DNA from: a bacterium HR29
GTDB taxonomy: Bacteria; Chloroflexota; Dehalococcoidia; Tepidiformales; Tepidiformaceae
Reading direction: 5' to 3'
NCBI GenBank assembly: GCA_002898215.1
Contig: BEIF01000002.1
Coordinates: 343,936-407,935, forward strand
DNA length: 64,000 bases
Made by a program: the position numbers and the translations under genes. Positions 8,646-16,320 of this stretch are shown piece after piece. How positions within the stretch are numbered: the first letter of the stretch is position 1; every line of letters begins with the position of its first letter. The notes beneath the pieces are model-generated. The model ran no database searches and was not told where the DNA came from. It saw only the letters and a program-made list of their open reading frames with translations.

Positions 8646-8655
8646 GGTAGCTACC
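8646..8655. promoter_or_regulatory. Palindrome GGTAGCTACC upstream of hsp20
   Basis: A perfect 10-base palindrome 34 bases ahead of the hsp20 start. It is not CIRCE and no recognised heat-shock operator matches; it is noted only as a possible operator. Confidence 0.25.
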
Positions 8656-8689
8656 CTCGCAATCGGAATCCCACAGCGAGGAGGTCGGA

Positions 8690-9130
8690 ATGGCGCGCGA
8701 AGTCGTCACGTGGGACCCCTTCCGCGAACTTGCAGCCTGGCGCGAACGGCTGCAGCGCCTCTTCGGTGAGTGGCCGGAGGTCGGCGAGTTCGAGGGCACG
8801 GCCGGTCTGGCCATCGACGTCTACCAGGACGACCGGGGCTACGTCGTGAAGGCGGCGGTTCCCGGCGTCAAGCCCGAGGACGTGGAGATCACGGTCGACG
8901 ACGACGTGCTCCGCATCAAGGCGGAATCGAAGCAGGAGGAGGAGGTGAAGGAGGACCGGTATCTCCGCCGCGAGATCCGCTGGGGTGCGGTGCAGCGTGC
9001 GCTGCGCCTGCCGCCGGACGTCGACGTCGACAAGATCGAGGCGAGCTTCGAGAACGGCATCCTGACGCTCCGGCTGCCGAGGAAGCCGGAGGCGAAGCCC
9101 CGCACGATCAAGGTGCAAGCGAAGGGCTGA
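8690..9130 (+). CDS. Small heat shock protein, Hsp20/alpha-crystallin family
   Basis: 146 residues. The alpha-crystallin domain covers about residues 38-135: it opens LAIDVYQDDRGYVVKAAVPG and ends with the signature ASFENGILTLRLPRKPEAK. The N-terminal arm contains WDPFRELAAWRERLQRLF, the usual oligomerisation segment. It is an ATP-independent holdase that binds unfolding proteins in the cytosol. GAGGAGG precedes the ATG. A strong hairpin 33 bases downstream probably ends the transcript. No C-terminal IXI/V motif is obvious except IKV in the last residues. Confidence 0.95.
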   Translation: MAREVVTWDPFRELAAWRERLQRLFGEWPEVGEFEGTAGLAIDVYQDDRGYVVKAAVPGVKPEDVEITVDDDVLRIKAESKQEEEVKEDRYLRREIRWGAVQRALRLPPDVDVDKIEASFENGILTLRLPRKPEAKPRTIKVQAKG

Positions 9131-9162
9131 GTGGCCGAGACCGGACGGCCGCCAACACGGAA

Positions 9163-9193
9163 GGACAGGCCGGGGTTGCTTCCCGGCCTGTCT
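9163..9193. terminator. Hairpin terminator between hsp20 and the DUF2267 gene
   Basis: A perfect 11-bp stem (GACAGGCCGGG at 9164-9174 with CCCGGCCTGTC at 9182-9192) and a 7-base loop. It lies between convergent genes, so it may act on both. There is no long T run. Confidence 0.75.
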
Positions 9194-9214
9194 GCCATTC
9201 CTACGAGGGCCCCA

Positions 9215-9640
9215 TCAGGCGCGCTCGAGCAGCTCCCGCACGCCTTTCGGGAGAGACTGGAACACGTCTTCCACTTCGCCAGCGCTAACGTGTTTCCGAA
9301 GCACTGCCCATGCGGCGGGGATCGCCTTTTCCGGGTCGATGGTCTTCACCGGGCAGCGCTCCATGAAACGGGCGACGAATTCGTCGCCGCCACGTTCGTG
9401 GAGCAGGTCGTGTCCTGGGTCCCAGCCCTCGTAGAAGAAGCCCCGCAGTAGGACCGGGAGCTGCGCCGCCAACTGTGCAGCTTCGTCGACCTGCAGGTGG
9501 TCGCGGAGAAGCTGAAGGAACGTCCGCAGCGCTTGGAAGCCATGGTGGCGGTCCGAGCCCATCCGCTCCGCCACTTCGTCGATCCAGGTGTAGGTGAGTT
9601 GTACCGTCTCGTCGATACCTTCGAGTCCGCGTTCCGCCAT
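9215..9640 (-). CDS. DUF2267 domain protein
   Basis: 141 residues, all-alpha, covering one DUF2267 domain: paired helical halves containing AFQALRTFLQLLRDHLQVDEAAQLAAQLPVLLRG-type sequence (split here by motif: LQLLRDHL and AAQLPVLLRGFFYEGW) and a second half ending in VFQSLPKGVRELL. GGAGGTGA lies ahead of the ATG at 9640. The family is common in stress-related loci, but its molecular role is unknown; lying beside hsp20 is consistent with that. There is no membrane segment or catalytic motif. Confidence 0.85.
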   Translation of the reverse strand: MAERGLEGIDETVQLTYTWIDEVAERMGSDRHHGFQALRTFLQLLRDHLQVDEAAQLAAQLPVLLRGFFYEGWDPGHDLLHERGGDEFVARFMERCPVKTIDPEKAIPAAWAVLRKHVSAGEVEDVFQSLPKGVRELLERA

Positions 9641-9989
9641 CGCTCACCTCCGTCCTTGGGAATCACACTTTCCGCTCTCCAGCGTAGGGGAGCAGGGGAA
9701 GCCCCGAACCGCCGATCGGCCCCGGACGGCGGGGCCGATGGTGCCGTGATGGGATGGAGGAGGTGGCGAGGTCTCGAGGCTCGGCGCCGGGTCCCCCTCG
9801 CGACGGTCGGGGGCCACGGCCTCGCCTGGGGTTGGCGGCGCCGCGTCTCCGCATCGTCCGCTGGCAGCGGCTCGGCCCGCACCGGCTAGCGCGGAAGCCT
9901 CCTCCAAGCGCCGTTCGGAGTGTGAGCCCTCGGTGCGGATGGGCGGCAACCGTTGCCAGGTTCACGCCCCGAAGGACGGCGCGGTCCCC
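9641..9989. other. 349-base spacer between thiC and the DUF2267 gene
   Basis: No credible gene. It contains a perfect 9-bp hairpin (TCGGCCCCG at 9716-9724 and CGGGGCCGA at 9730-9738, loop of 5) and a short palindrome GGCAACCGTTGCC near 9943-9956. One of these may end the thiC transcript, though neither is followed by a T run. Confidence 0.5.
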
Positions 9990-11312
9990 TCAACTCCCCG
10001 AGCCTCGGTGCACGCCGAGCTCCACCTTCTCCCCCCTCCGGAGGACCGCCTCCACCAGGTTCATGGGGCAGAAGGGCCCACACATGCTGCACGCCTTCGT
10101 CATAGAGCCTCGTTCCTCCTTCAGGCGGCGGGCCTCCTCGGGGAAGAGGCAGAGGGCGAACTGCCCCTCCCAGTCCAAGCGGTAGCGAGCCTCGGACATG
10201 CGCCGGTTCCGCTCCAGCGCTCGAGGGTTACCCCGGGCCACGTCCGCGGCGTGGGCGGCGATCTTGAAGGCGATGACCCCTTCCTTCACGTGCTCCACCG
10301 TGGGCAGGCCCAGGTGCTCCGCGGGGGTGAGGTAGCAGAGCATGTCCGCCCCCAGCCACCCTGCCATGGCCCCACCGATGGCCCCGGCGATGTGGTCGAA
10401 GCCAGCGGCAGTGTCCACGGGGAGCATCCCCAGGATGTAGAAGGGCGCGCCCCCGGTCAGCTTCTTCTGCACCTGGACGTTGGTGGCGATCTCGTTCAAG
10501 GGGATGTGCCCTGGGCCCTCCACCATGGCCTGGACCCCTGCCCGCCGGGCCCTCTCCGCCAGCTCCCCGATGGTGAGGAGCTCGGCGACTTGGGCGCGGT
10601 CGGTGCTGTCCGCCAACGACCCCGGCCGAAGCCCGTCCCCGAGGGAGAGGGTCATGTCGTAGGTACGGGCGATGTCCAGGAGGTCGTCGAAGCGGGCGTA
10701 GAGAGGGTTCTCCTCTCCGCGGTGGAGCATCCAGGCGGCCATGAGCCCGCCTCCTCGGCTCACAATGCCCGTGGTTCGCGAGGTGTGACGGTACGCCTCC
10801 AAGCTCTTCAGGGTCACGCCGACGTGAACGGTGATGTAGTCGACCCCTTCCTGTCCGTGCTCCTCGATGACCTCGAAGAGCTCGTCCGCGGACATGTCGA
10901 AGAAGCTCTTCCGTCGGGCGGCCCGGAACTCCGCCTCGTAGATGGGCACCGTACCCAGGGGGACGGTGGCCACCTCCAGGATGCGCCGCCTGACCGCCTT
11001 GAGGTCGCCCCCCGTGGAGAGGTCCATCACCGTATCCGCTCCGTACGCGATGGCTACCCGGGCCTTCTCCACCTCCTCCTCCGGGTTCACGTAGTCATAA
11101 GAGGTCCCGAGATTGGCGTTCACCTTGACGGAGAGGCCCTCCCCGATGCCCTTGAAGTCCCGGAGGGTGTGGTGATTGGGGTTCCGCGGGATGACGATCC
11201 GCCCCGCCGCCACTCTCTCCCGGACGAACTCGGGGGAAACCCCTTCCTGTTCGGCCACGTACGCCATCTCGTCGGTGACGATGCCTCGCTTCGCTGCTTC
11301 AAGCTGGGTCAT
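9990..11312 (-). CDS. thiC: Phosphomethylpyrimidine synthase ThiC
   Basis: 440 residues, the short ThiC form without the extra N-terminal domain. It converts aminoimidazole ribotide to HMP-P in thiamine synthesis, as a radical-SAM enzyme with a 4Fe-4S cluster. Seen: the start KRGIVTDEMAYVAEQE, the core motifs ADTVMDLSTGGDL and VEGPGHIPLNEI, and the cluster cysteines near the C-terminus in CSMCGPFC (Cys408, 411, 415). The last spacing is three residues, whereas the textbook motif is CX2CX4C. GGGAGGAAAGG precedes the ATG. Codon choice looks different from its neighbours, with repeated AGG arginine and GGG glycine. A TPP aptamer lies about 660 bases upstream. Confidence 0.95.
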   Translation of the reverse strand: MTQLEAAKRGIVTDEMAYVAEQEGVSPEFVRERVAAGRIVIPRNPNHHTLRDFKGIGEGLSVKVNANLGTSYDYVNPEEEVEKARVAIAYGADTVMDLSTGGDLKAVRRRILEVATVPLGTVPIYEAEFRAARRKSFFDMSADELFEVIEEHGQEGVDYITVHVGVTLKSLEAYRHTSRTTGIVSRGGGLMAAWMLHRGEENPLYARFDDLLDIARTYDMTLSLGDGLRPGSLADSTDRAQVAELLTIGELAERARRAGVQAMVEGPGHIPLNEIATNVQVQKKLTGGAPFYILGMLPVDTAAGFDHIAGAIGGAMAGWLGADMLCYLTPAEHLGLPTVEHVKEGVIAFKIAAHAADVARGNPRALERNRRMSEARYRLDWEGQFALCLFPEEARRLKEERGSMTKACSMCGPFCPMNLVEAVLRRGEKVELGVHRGSGS

Positions 11313-11976
11313 GCCTTTCCTCCCGAGAGGTCAATGGCTGCCGCGTCCCGCCACGGGGAACGCCAGCGCGGTTCCGCTCGCATCGTGTAGGGACCAGTAG
11401 CGCCCTGCCCGACCTCCGAGCGCGACGGGGGTGCCGGCCTTCCCTTCGCCCGGGAAGGGGGAACGCCCGCGCGCCGCAGGTCCGGAGAGCCGAGGAAAAC
11501 AGGCGGGGTTTGCTGTCCCGCCCGAACCGGGGACGGCGGAGGCTCCTCCGCCCCTGGGAGGCCCTGCCTCCGTCGCCGGAAGGGGAACGGTCAGCGCGCA
11601 GCCGGAGCAAGCGGACGTGCATCAGCGGCACGCGGTCGGCGCGTCGGACGGACGCCGGCTCCGGTCGGTCGTTCGGAGGTGAGGGCGGTCGGGAGCGGCG
11701 CATTCGTGCGGCCGTCCGCCTTCCGCGGGCCCCGGCTGAGCTGGCACGCCATCGGCCCGCCCCGCCCCACGCCCCCCTCCCTCTGCCAACGGCGCGTTCC
11801 GTGCGGTCGACGAGCCCCTGGCGTGTCCAGCGCGGTCCTCGGGGCGTTGGCCGCGAGAATCCGGCGACCGACGCGTCGCTCCCTCCGCGGGCGACCGTTG
11901 TTCGGGTTGCTCCGAGGGGAGCCGGCCGGTGCGGTCCGAAGAGGGGGAGCGAGGTCCATGAAGGGGGGTCGTGCAT
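11313..11976. other. 664-base non-coding stretch between thiC and its presumed riboswitch
   Basis: Open reading frames exist on both strands, including a 225-codon one starting one base after the aptamer, but their Arg/Pro/Gly-rich products and the simultaneous openness of several frames argue against coding. It holds a minus-strand terminator-like hairpin near 11494-11522. It could be a decayed thiamine gene or a long leader. Confidence 0.5.
11494..11522 (-). terminator. Intrinsic terminator-like hairpin between TPP aptamer and thiC
   Basis: On the minus strand GGCGGG (11522-11517) pairs with CCCGCC (11507-11502) around a 9-base loop, then TGTTTTCC follows. It would stop transcription about 180 bases before thiC. 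Confidence 0.5.
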
Positions 11977-12069
11977 AGGCTTCCCTCCGCCGGCATTACC
12001 CGGATCAGGTTCCGAGGGTTGCTGGGAAGGACCCAGCTCTCAGCCCTTCGATTCGGGCACCCCTAGCCT
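11977..12069 (-). promoter_or_regulatory. TPP (THI-box) riboswitch aptamer
   Basis: All universally conserved segments are present on the minus strand: the P1 arms AGGCT and AGCCT at the two ends, GGGGTGCCC, the CTGAGA element, then GAACCTGATCCGGGTAATGC and GGCGGAGGGAAG. It binds thiamine pyrophosphate and normally represses thiamine genes. It sits directly after a TATAAT -10 box, and the next gene on the same strand is thiC. Confidence 0.97.
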
Positions 12070-12083
12070 GCCAAGCCGTCGCC

Positions 12084-12089
12084 ATTATA
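12084..12089 (-). promoter_or_regulatory. -10 box (TATAAT) of the TPP riboswitch transcript
   Basis: A perfect TATAAT on the minus strand, 15 bases before the aptamer's first paired base; transcription would begin near 12077. No clear -35 is visible at 16-18 bases. Confidence 0.6.
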
Positions 12090-12256
12090 CGCCCGGAGGA
12101 GGGGCGCGTCTGCCGCACACCGCCGCGCGTCGGGCTCCGCTCGGCCTTCGGCATTTCTTGCCTCCTTCTCGGCGCCTGGGCGCTCGGGGGCATCTTCGTT
12201 CGACGGTCGCGTCCCTGAGCCGTTGTCCCTCACGGCATCGGGTGCGCGCGAAACGC

Positions 12257-12288
12257 CGGCGGGCCGGGTCTGGTGGCCCGGCCCGCCG
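12257..12288 (-). terminator. Terminator of the secreted-protein gene
   Basis: A perfect 12-bp stem (12257-12268 with 12277-12288, 8-base loop) begins 27 bases after the stop codon at 12315 and is followed on the minus strand by GCGTTTCG. Confidence 0.75.
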
Positions 12289-12314
12289 ACAACGGATGGA
12301 GCCGTGAACCAGCG

Positions 12315-13040
12315 TCAGTAGCGGAACGAAGTGGTTGTGCTCGTCGAGCTCGAGGAGTCCGAATCCGAATCGTCAGGCTTGCCGAACCATCCGTGGCGAT
12401 GGTGCCCGCGGCCGAATCCCTTGAAGGCCGGAACGGCGTCGATGATGGAGTCGAGGTTCGCGGTGAAGCTCTCGAGCTTCGCGTCCGCCTCCTCCTGGGT
12501 AATCCGGCCGTTGGCGACGGCTTCGTCGAGCTTCGCCTTGACCTGGTCCGTGAGGAAGGTCTTCAGCTCGTCGCGCGACTTGCCGTGCGCCTCGGCGATC
12601 TGCGCCAGCGACTTCCCACTCTGAATCTCGCTCCGGAGGGTGGCCACGTCGGTGCCGAGGAAGGTCGCCAGCTCCTCGAGGCTCGTTCCGCACAAGCCGG
12701 GACCGAAGCCGAAGCGGCCGAACCCGCGCGGTACTCCGAACCACACGGTATCGGAGCTCTCGATCTTCTCGCGGATGGCGTCGGCGGTCTCCTGGCTGAT
12801 GACCCCCTCCTGGACGAGCTGGTCGAGCTGCTCGAGGTTCGTGTCCTTGATGGCCTGCTTCAGCGTGTCGACGTCGACCCCCAGGCGGTTGGCCAGGCTC
12901 TGGAGGTACGCCTCCTTGCGGTCCGTCTCGCTGCCGTTGGTCTGGGCGAAGACGGTGATGACGCCGCCGGCGATGACCACGGCCAGCAGGGCCGCGGCCA
13001 ATCCGACGAGCAGGGCGGGGAACTTCCGGTGCGTGGTCAT
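12315..13040 (-). CDS. Secreted or membrane-anchored helical protein of unknown function
   Basis: 241 residues. An N-terminal signal or anchor (FPALLVGLAAALLAVVIAGG, about residues 7-26) is followed by two helical modules of the same plan: a first with ANRLGVDVDTLKQAIKD and a second with ATFLGTDVATLRSEIQSGKS then LAQIAEAHGKSRDELKTFL. These resemble the repeated helix pairs of YckD-like or DUF2680-like exported proteins. A Gly/His/Arg-rich segment and a Ser/Asp/Thr tail end the protein. GAGGAGGT precedes the ATG. It is downstream of the two-component genes, with a cluster of TGAGAG sites in the spacer, so it is a likely target of that system. Confidence 0.8.
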   Translation of the reverse strand: MTTHRKFPALLVGLAAALLAVVIAGGVITVFAQTNGSETDRKEAYLQSLANRLGVDVDTLKQAIKDTNLEQLDQLVQEGVISQETADAIREKIESSDTVWFGVPRGFGRFGFGPGLCGTSLEELATFLGTDVATLRSEIQSGKSLAQIAEAHGKSRDELKTFLTDQVKAKLDEAVANGRITQEEADAKLESFTANLDSIIDAVPAFKGFGRGHHRHGWFGKPDDSDSDSSSSTSTTTSFRY

Positions 13041-13149
13041 AGGCTATGTACCTCCTCTGTCGAGCTGAGGGGTCCGCTCTGGTCGTTCATGCAGCCTCCT
13101 ATCGGTGGTGTCCGGGCGCCCGCCCGGCACCCTCGACCGTAAAGGCAGT

Positions 13150-13190
13150 CTCTCAGCCTTCCCTGAGAGCTTCATGAGAAGGCTCTCACC
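13150..13190. promoter_or_regulatory. Cluster of TGAGA repeats, probable response-regulator binding region
   Basis: Within 41 bases: CTCTCAG (13150-13156), CTGAGAG (13163-13169), CATGAGA (13173-13179) and CTCTCAC (13183-13189). The TGAGAG and TGAGAA copies on the plus strand start 11 bases apart, the spacing typical of OmpR/PhoB-type direct repeats. It lies 110-150 bases ahead of the secreted-protein gene. Confidence 0.5.
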
Positions 13191-13285
13191 GTATCCGGGC
13201 CTTTACCTGAGCTCATGGCTCGAAGGGAGCCGCCCTTCGCCGTGCCGGTTCGAAGGGGCTTCTCGGCTACGTTGCCGCGAGGGAG

Positions 13286-14536
13286 TTACGCGGCCGGGAG
13301 CGTGACCTCGAATCGCGCCCCGCCTTCCGGGCTCTCGCGGACCTCGATGCGGCCCCGGTGCGCCTCGGCGATGCTCTTCGCGATGGCGAGCCCGAGCCCG
13401 GTGCCGGGCAACGCCCGAGCCTCCGGTCCCCGGTAGAAGCGCTCGAACACGCGCTCCCGGAGCTCGGGAGGAATTCCGGGGCCGCTGTCGTCGACGTCGA
13501 CGACCCATCGCCCCCCTTCGCGCTGGGCACGCACCCGCACACGGCCGCCCCGCGGCGTGTACTTGAGAGCGTTGTCGAGGAGGATGGCGACGAGTTGGCG
13601 CAGGCGCGTGCGGTCCGCGGTGATGCTGCCCGGCTCCGCTTCCGCCGCGATGTCGACCCCGCGCGCGGCGGCGATGGCCTCGCGGTCGCGCAGAAGCTCT
13701 TCGAGGAACGGGCGGAGCTCGAACGTCTCCCGCTTGAGGGGCAGCCGGTCTTCGTCGGCTCGGGCCAGCGTGAGCAAATCGTCCACCAGCCGTGACAGCT
13801 GTGTCGCTTCGTCGGCAAGCGCAGCGACCTGGTCGATGTTCTCCTCGATCGTCTGGTTGGGGTGGCGCAAGAGGAGCTCCGCGTTCGCCTTGATGACGGC
13901 CACAGGCGTGCGGAGCTCGTGGGAGGCGTCGGAAATGAAGCGGCGCTGCGACTCCAATGTCCGGCGGATGGGCACGAGCGCGCGACCGGCCAGCCAGAAC
14001 CCACCGGCCGCGGAGAGCAACAGTCCGGCGCCTCCGGCCAGGGCGAACGTGAGGGCCAGGCGGCGCAACTGGAAGTCACGCGCCTCCAGGGAACGGCCAG
14101 CCACGAAGGTTATCTCGCCCAGGGGAGTGGACGCCGCAGCCGACTTCAGTCGGTAGCGCGCTCCGTCAACGGAGACGTCCCGCGCCGACCCCGGGTGCTC
14201 CGCCAGCTCCGCGAGCGGCAGCTCCTCCTCTTCTAGCCTGCTCGGGTTGGCGAGCACGTTCCCAGCGGGGCCGACGAGCACGTAGAACACGTCCGTCGAG
14301 AGCACCTCCGACTCCGTCTCCGGGGCGAACCGGCGCCCCCGTGGCACGCCTTCGGCGATGACCTCCCGCACCGGTGCCCGAAGTAGCTGTGCGAGCGCCC
14401 GGTCGAGCGAGTCATCGATCTCCCGGTCGATGGAGCGAGCGAGCAGCACGTACGCACCGATGCCGAGCACCAGCAGGATCGCTGCCAGCACTCCCGTGTA
14501 GTAGGCCGTGAGCCGAATGCGCGCAGCTTCAAACAC
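13286..14536 (-). CDS. Sensor histidine kinase (partner of the OmpR-type regulator)
   Basis: 416 residues from a GTG at 14536, overlapping the regulator's stop by eight bases. Two membrane helices (about 15-33 and 161-182) flank an extracytoplasmic sensor of some 125 residues. A HAMP-like linker leads to the H-box SDASHELRTP with phospho-acceptor His206, then an N-box LLDNALKYTP, G1 DDSGPGIP, F-box ERFYRG and G2 GTGLGLAIAKSI, so catalysis should be intact. It will autophosphorylate and pass phosphate to the regulator encoded just upstream. The sensed signal is not apparent. Confidence 0.93.
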   Translation of the reverse strand: MFEAARIRLTAYYTGVLAAILLVLGIGAYVLLARSIDREIDDSLDRALAQLLRAPVREVIAEGVPRGRRFAPETESEVLSTDVFYVLVGPAGNVLANPSRLEEEELPLAELAEHPGSARDVSVDGARYRLKSAAASTPLGEITFVAGRSLEARDFQLRRLALTFALAGGAGLLLSAAGGFWLAGRALVPIRRTLESQRRFISDASHELRTPVAVIKANAELLLRHPNQTIEENIDQVAALADEATQLSRLVDDLLTLARADEDRLPLKRETFELRPFLEELLRDREAIAAARGVDIAAEAEPGSITADRTRLRQLVAILLDNALKYTPRGGRVRVRAQREGGRWVVDVDDSGPGIPPELRERVFERFYRGPEARALPGTGLGLAIAKSIAEAHRGRIEVRESPEGGARFEVTLPAA

Positions 14537-15212
14537 GCTCGCCTCGAATCGCGTACCCTGCCCCGCGCACGGTGCGGATGAGCTTCGGCTCGAAGTCCTT
14601 GTCGACCTTCGTGCGCAGGTAGTGGATGTAGGTGTCGACGATGTTCGACTCGATGGCGGCATCGTAATGCCACACCATGTCGAGCAGCTGCGAGCGGGTG
14701 AGCACCTGGCCGGGATGCCGCATGAGCGCCTCCAGCAGGGCGAACTCCTTCGCCGTCAGCTCGATCCGTCTCCCCTGCCGGCGAGCCTCGCGGGCGCGCA
14801 GATCCAGCTCCAGGTCCCCCACGCGCAACACGTGGGGTTCGGATGCGGACATGCGCGCCCGACGGTCGAGCGCCCTCAGCCGTGCCAGCAGCTCGGAGAG
14901 CGCGAACGGCTTCACCAGGTAGTCGTCGGCCCCCGCATCCAGCCCGGCAACCCGGTCGGGGATGGCGTCCCGCGCCGTGAGCATCAGGATGGGGGTGGTG
15001 CGCCCCTTGGCGCGCAGCTCCCGCGCCACGCTGAAACCGTCTTTCCCGGGCAGCATCACGTCGAGGATGATGGCGTCGTACTCCTCCACGAGCGCTTGGT
15101 AGAGCCCGTCCTCTCCGTCGTAAACGACATCGACGACGTGCCCCTCCTCTTCGAGGACACGCCGGACCGCAGCCGCCAGCCGTCGTTCGTCTTCGACGAG
15201 CAGGATGTGCAC
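14529..15212 (-). CDS. OmpR/PhoB-family response regulator
   Basis: 227 residues. Receiver domain: acidic pair in LLVEDE, phospho-acceptor Asp51 in LDVMLP, Thr in MLTA, Lys101 in VKPF. C-terminal winged-helix domain: LTAKEFALLEALMRHPGQVL with the recognition helix in SNIVDTYIHYLRTKVD and the wing ending RGAGYAI. It is first in a two-gene operon with the kinase. CTCTCATG lies 43-50 bases ahead of its start, similar to the repeats ahead of the secreted-protein gene, which suggests autoregulation. Confidence 0.95.
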   Translation of the reverse strand: MHILLVEDERRLAAAVRRVLEEEGHVVDVVYDGEDGLYQALVEEYDAIILDVMLPGKDGFSVARELRAKGRTTPILMLTARDAIPDRVAGLDAGADDYLVKPFALSELLARLRALDRRARMSASEPHVLRVGDLELDLRAREARRQGRRIELTAKEFALLEALMRHPGQVLTRSQLLDMVWHYDAAIESNIVDTYIHYLRTKVDKDFEPKLIRTVRGAGYAIRGERV

Positions 15213-16183
15213 GCTTCCATTACAGCAGCGGCGCCCGACTTCCGCATGAAAAATCTCTCATGGAGCATCGGGGCGGTCAGCCGGAGGCCAGGAGCTGCGC
15301 GACCGCCGCGGCCCCCAGGTCGGTGGTGCGCACCACTTCCGGCCCGTCGCGCGCGGCCCGACATCGCAGCGGCCCGCTGGCCGGGAGCGCGAGTCAGGCG
15401 CGGGAGCGACAACGGCGTCGCCGCACGGGGTCGCTCCCGTCCGATGGGTGGGGCCGAGGCCGCTGTGTTCGGTCTTGGGCCGTCGCGGTCGGCGCGCCGG
15501 GCGCCAGGTACGGCCGTGCCAACTCTGTCGGATGTCACACCCCCGCCGGCGATGGGCCCGTACGTGGCCCTCCGAGCGACCCCTCGGTGGTCCCCCGCTC
15601 CTCGGCGCCGGCCGCCTTCCGAGCTCCGCCCCGGCCGATGCGACGTTTTTCCCGCCGTCGAACCAGAAAGCCGCCACCGCTGAGTGGCTGCGCTTGACCG
15701 CCGCGGACGCGGGACCCTTCCCAGGGCGATGCCGAGATGACCGGCTATGCGCGCCCGAAACCGCGCGCGTCGGGGAAGAGACTCCTGCCGAGAACCGCCC
15801 CCGGGGGAGCAGGCCCGCGGACGAGGCCGGGACGTTGGAGCGGCGCTGCTTGCCACGGCCTTCGGGAGCGCCGCGCGAAACGCGGCAGCCTCGCGCCCGG
15901 GCCGGTGGAACAGCGACCCTCCGGGGCTCCGGCCCGTCCCGCAGGGCAGGACGCCAGCCCTTGCCCGTGACGTCGGAATCCGCGAGCCTCCTTTGCCGGT
16001 CTGGCCGTCTGTTCGAACGCGCAGTGAGCCGGGTATTTGAAAAGGCGAGCAAGCGCCCTCGCGCCGTCGACGACCGAGCTCGTTGGCCGCCTGCGCTTGC
16101 AGGGCTGCATCGGCTGTGGCTCCGCCCAGAAGGCTCCGGTTGCTCCGGCCCTCAGGGAGCCGTCTCGCCGCAAGCACGAAAGC
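15213..16183. other. 971-base region with no recognisable gene
   Basis: The longest unexplained stretch. Translations in every frame are Arg/Pro/Gly-rich, and several frames are open at once, so I do not call a gene. I looked for RNase P RNA, tmRNA and SRP RNA core motifs and did not find them. It contains a 10-bp hairpin (CGGGAGCGAC at 15401-15410 with GTCGCTCCCG at 15430-15439) whose 19-base loop can pair again, and an isolated TTTTT near 15645. Confidence 0.5.
15245..15262. promoter_or_regulatory. CATGA/TCATG inverted site ahead of the response regulator
   Basis: CATGAA (15245-15250) and CTCTCATG (15255-15262) form a short AT-rich inverted site 33-50 bases before the regulator's start. 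On the minus strand it reads CATGAGAG, matching the TGAGAG copies at 13150-13190. Confidence 0.4.
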
Positions 16184-16261
16184 TGGTCGGGGTGCCCAGA
16201 TTTGAACTGGGGACCTCTGCGTCCCGAACGCAGCGCTCTGGCCAGGCTGAGCTACACCCCG
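16184..16261 (-). tRNA. tRNA-Pro (anticodon CGG)
   Basis: Acceptor arms CGGGGTG and CACCCCG, anticodon stem CTGCG/CGCAG closing the loop TTCGGGA (anticodon CGG, reading CCG), T loop TTCAAAT, discriminator A, and an encoded CCA (16184-16186). Confidence 0.95.
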
Positions 16262-16320
16262 ACCCACCCGAATCGTAGCAGCGCCCGCCAGCTCACGAAA
16301 GGCGCTGAACGCCGACTGCC

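Noticed and set aside
8420..8689. Cobalamin riboswitch ahead of nrdJ
   Set aside because: No B12-box (AGYCMGGAGACC-type) sequence is visible on either strand; only the 30-base direct repeat and a palindrome are found.
11299..11976. 225-codon frame on the minus strand starting right after the TPP aptamer
   Set aside because: The product is Arg/P/G-rich without fold-like pattern, several other frames are open in the same stretch, and its end overlaps the thiC start; it looks like stop-poor GC-rich non-coding DNA.
15258..16052. Long minus-strand frame in the gap beside tRNA-Pro
   Set aside because: Composition is Arg/Ser/Pro-rich in every frame and no motif is present; I treat the region as non-coding.
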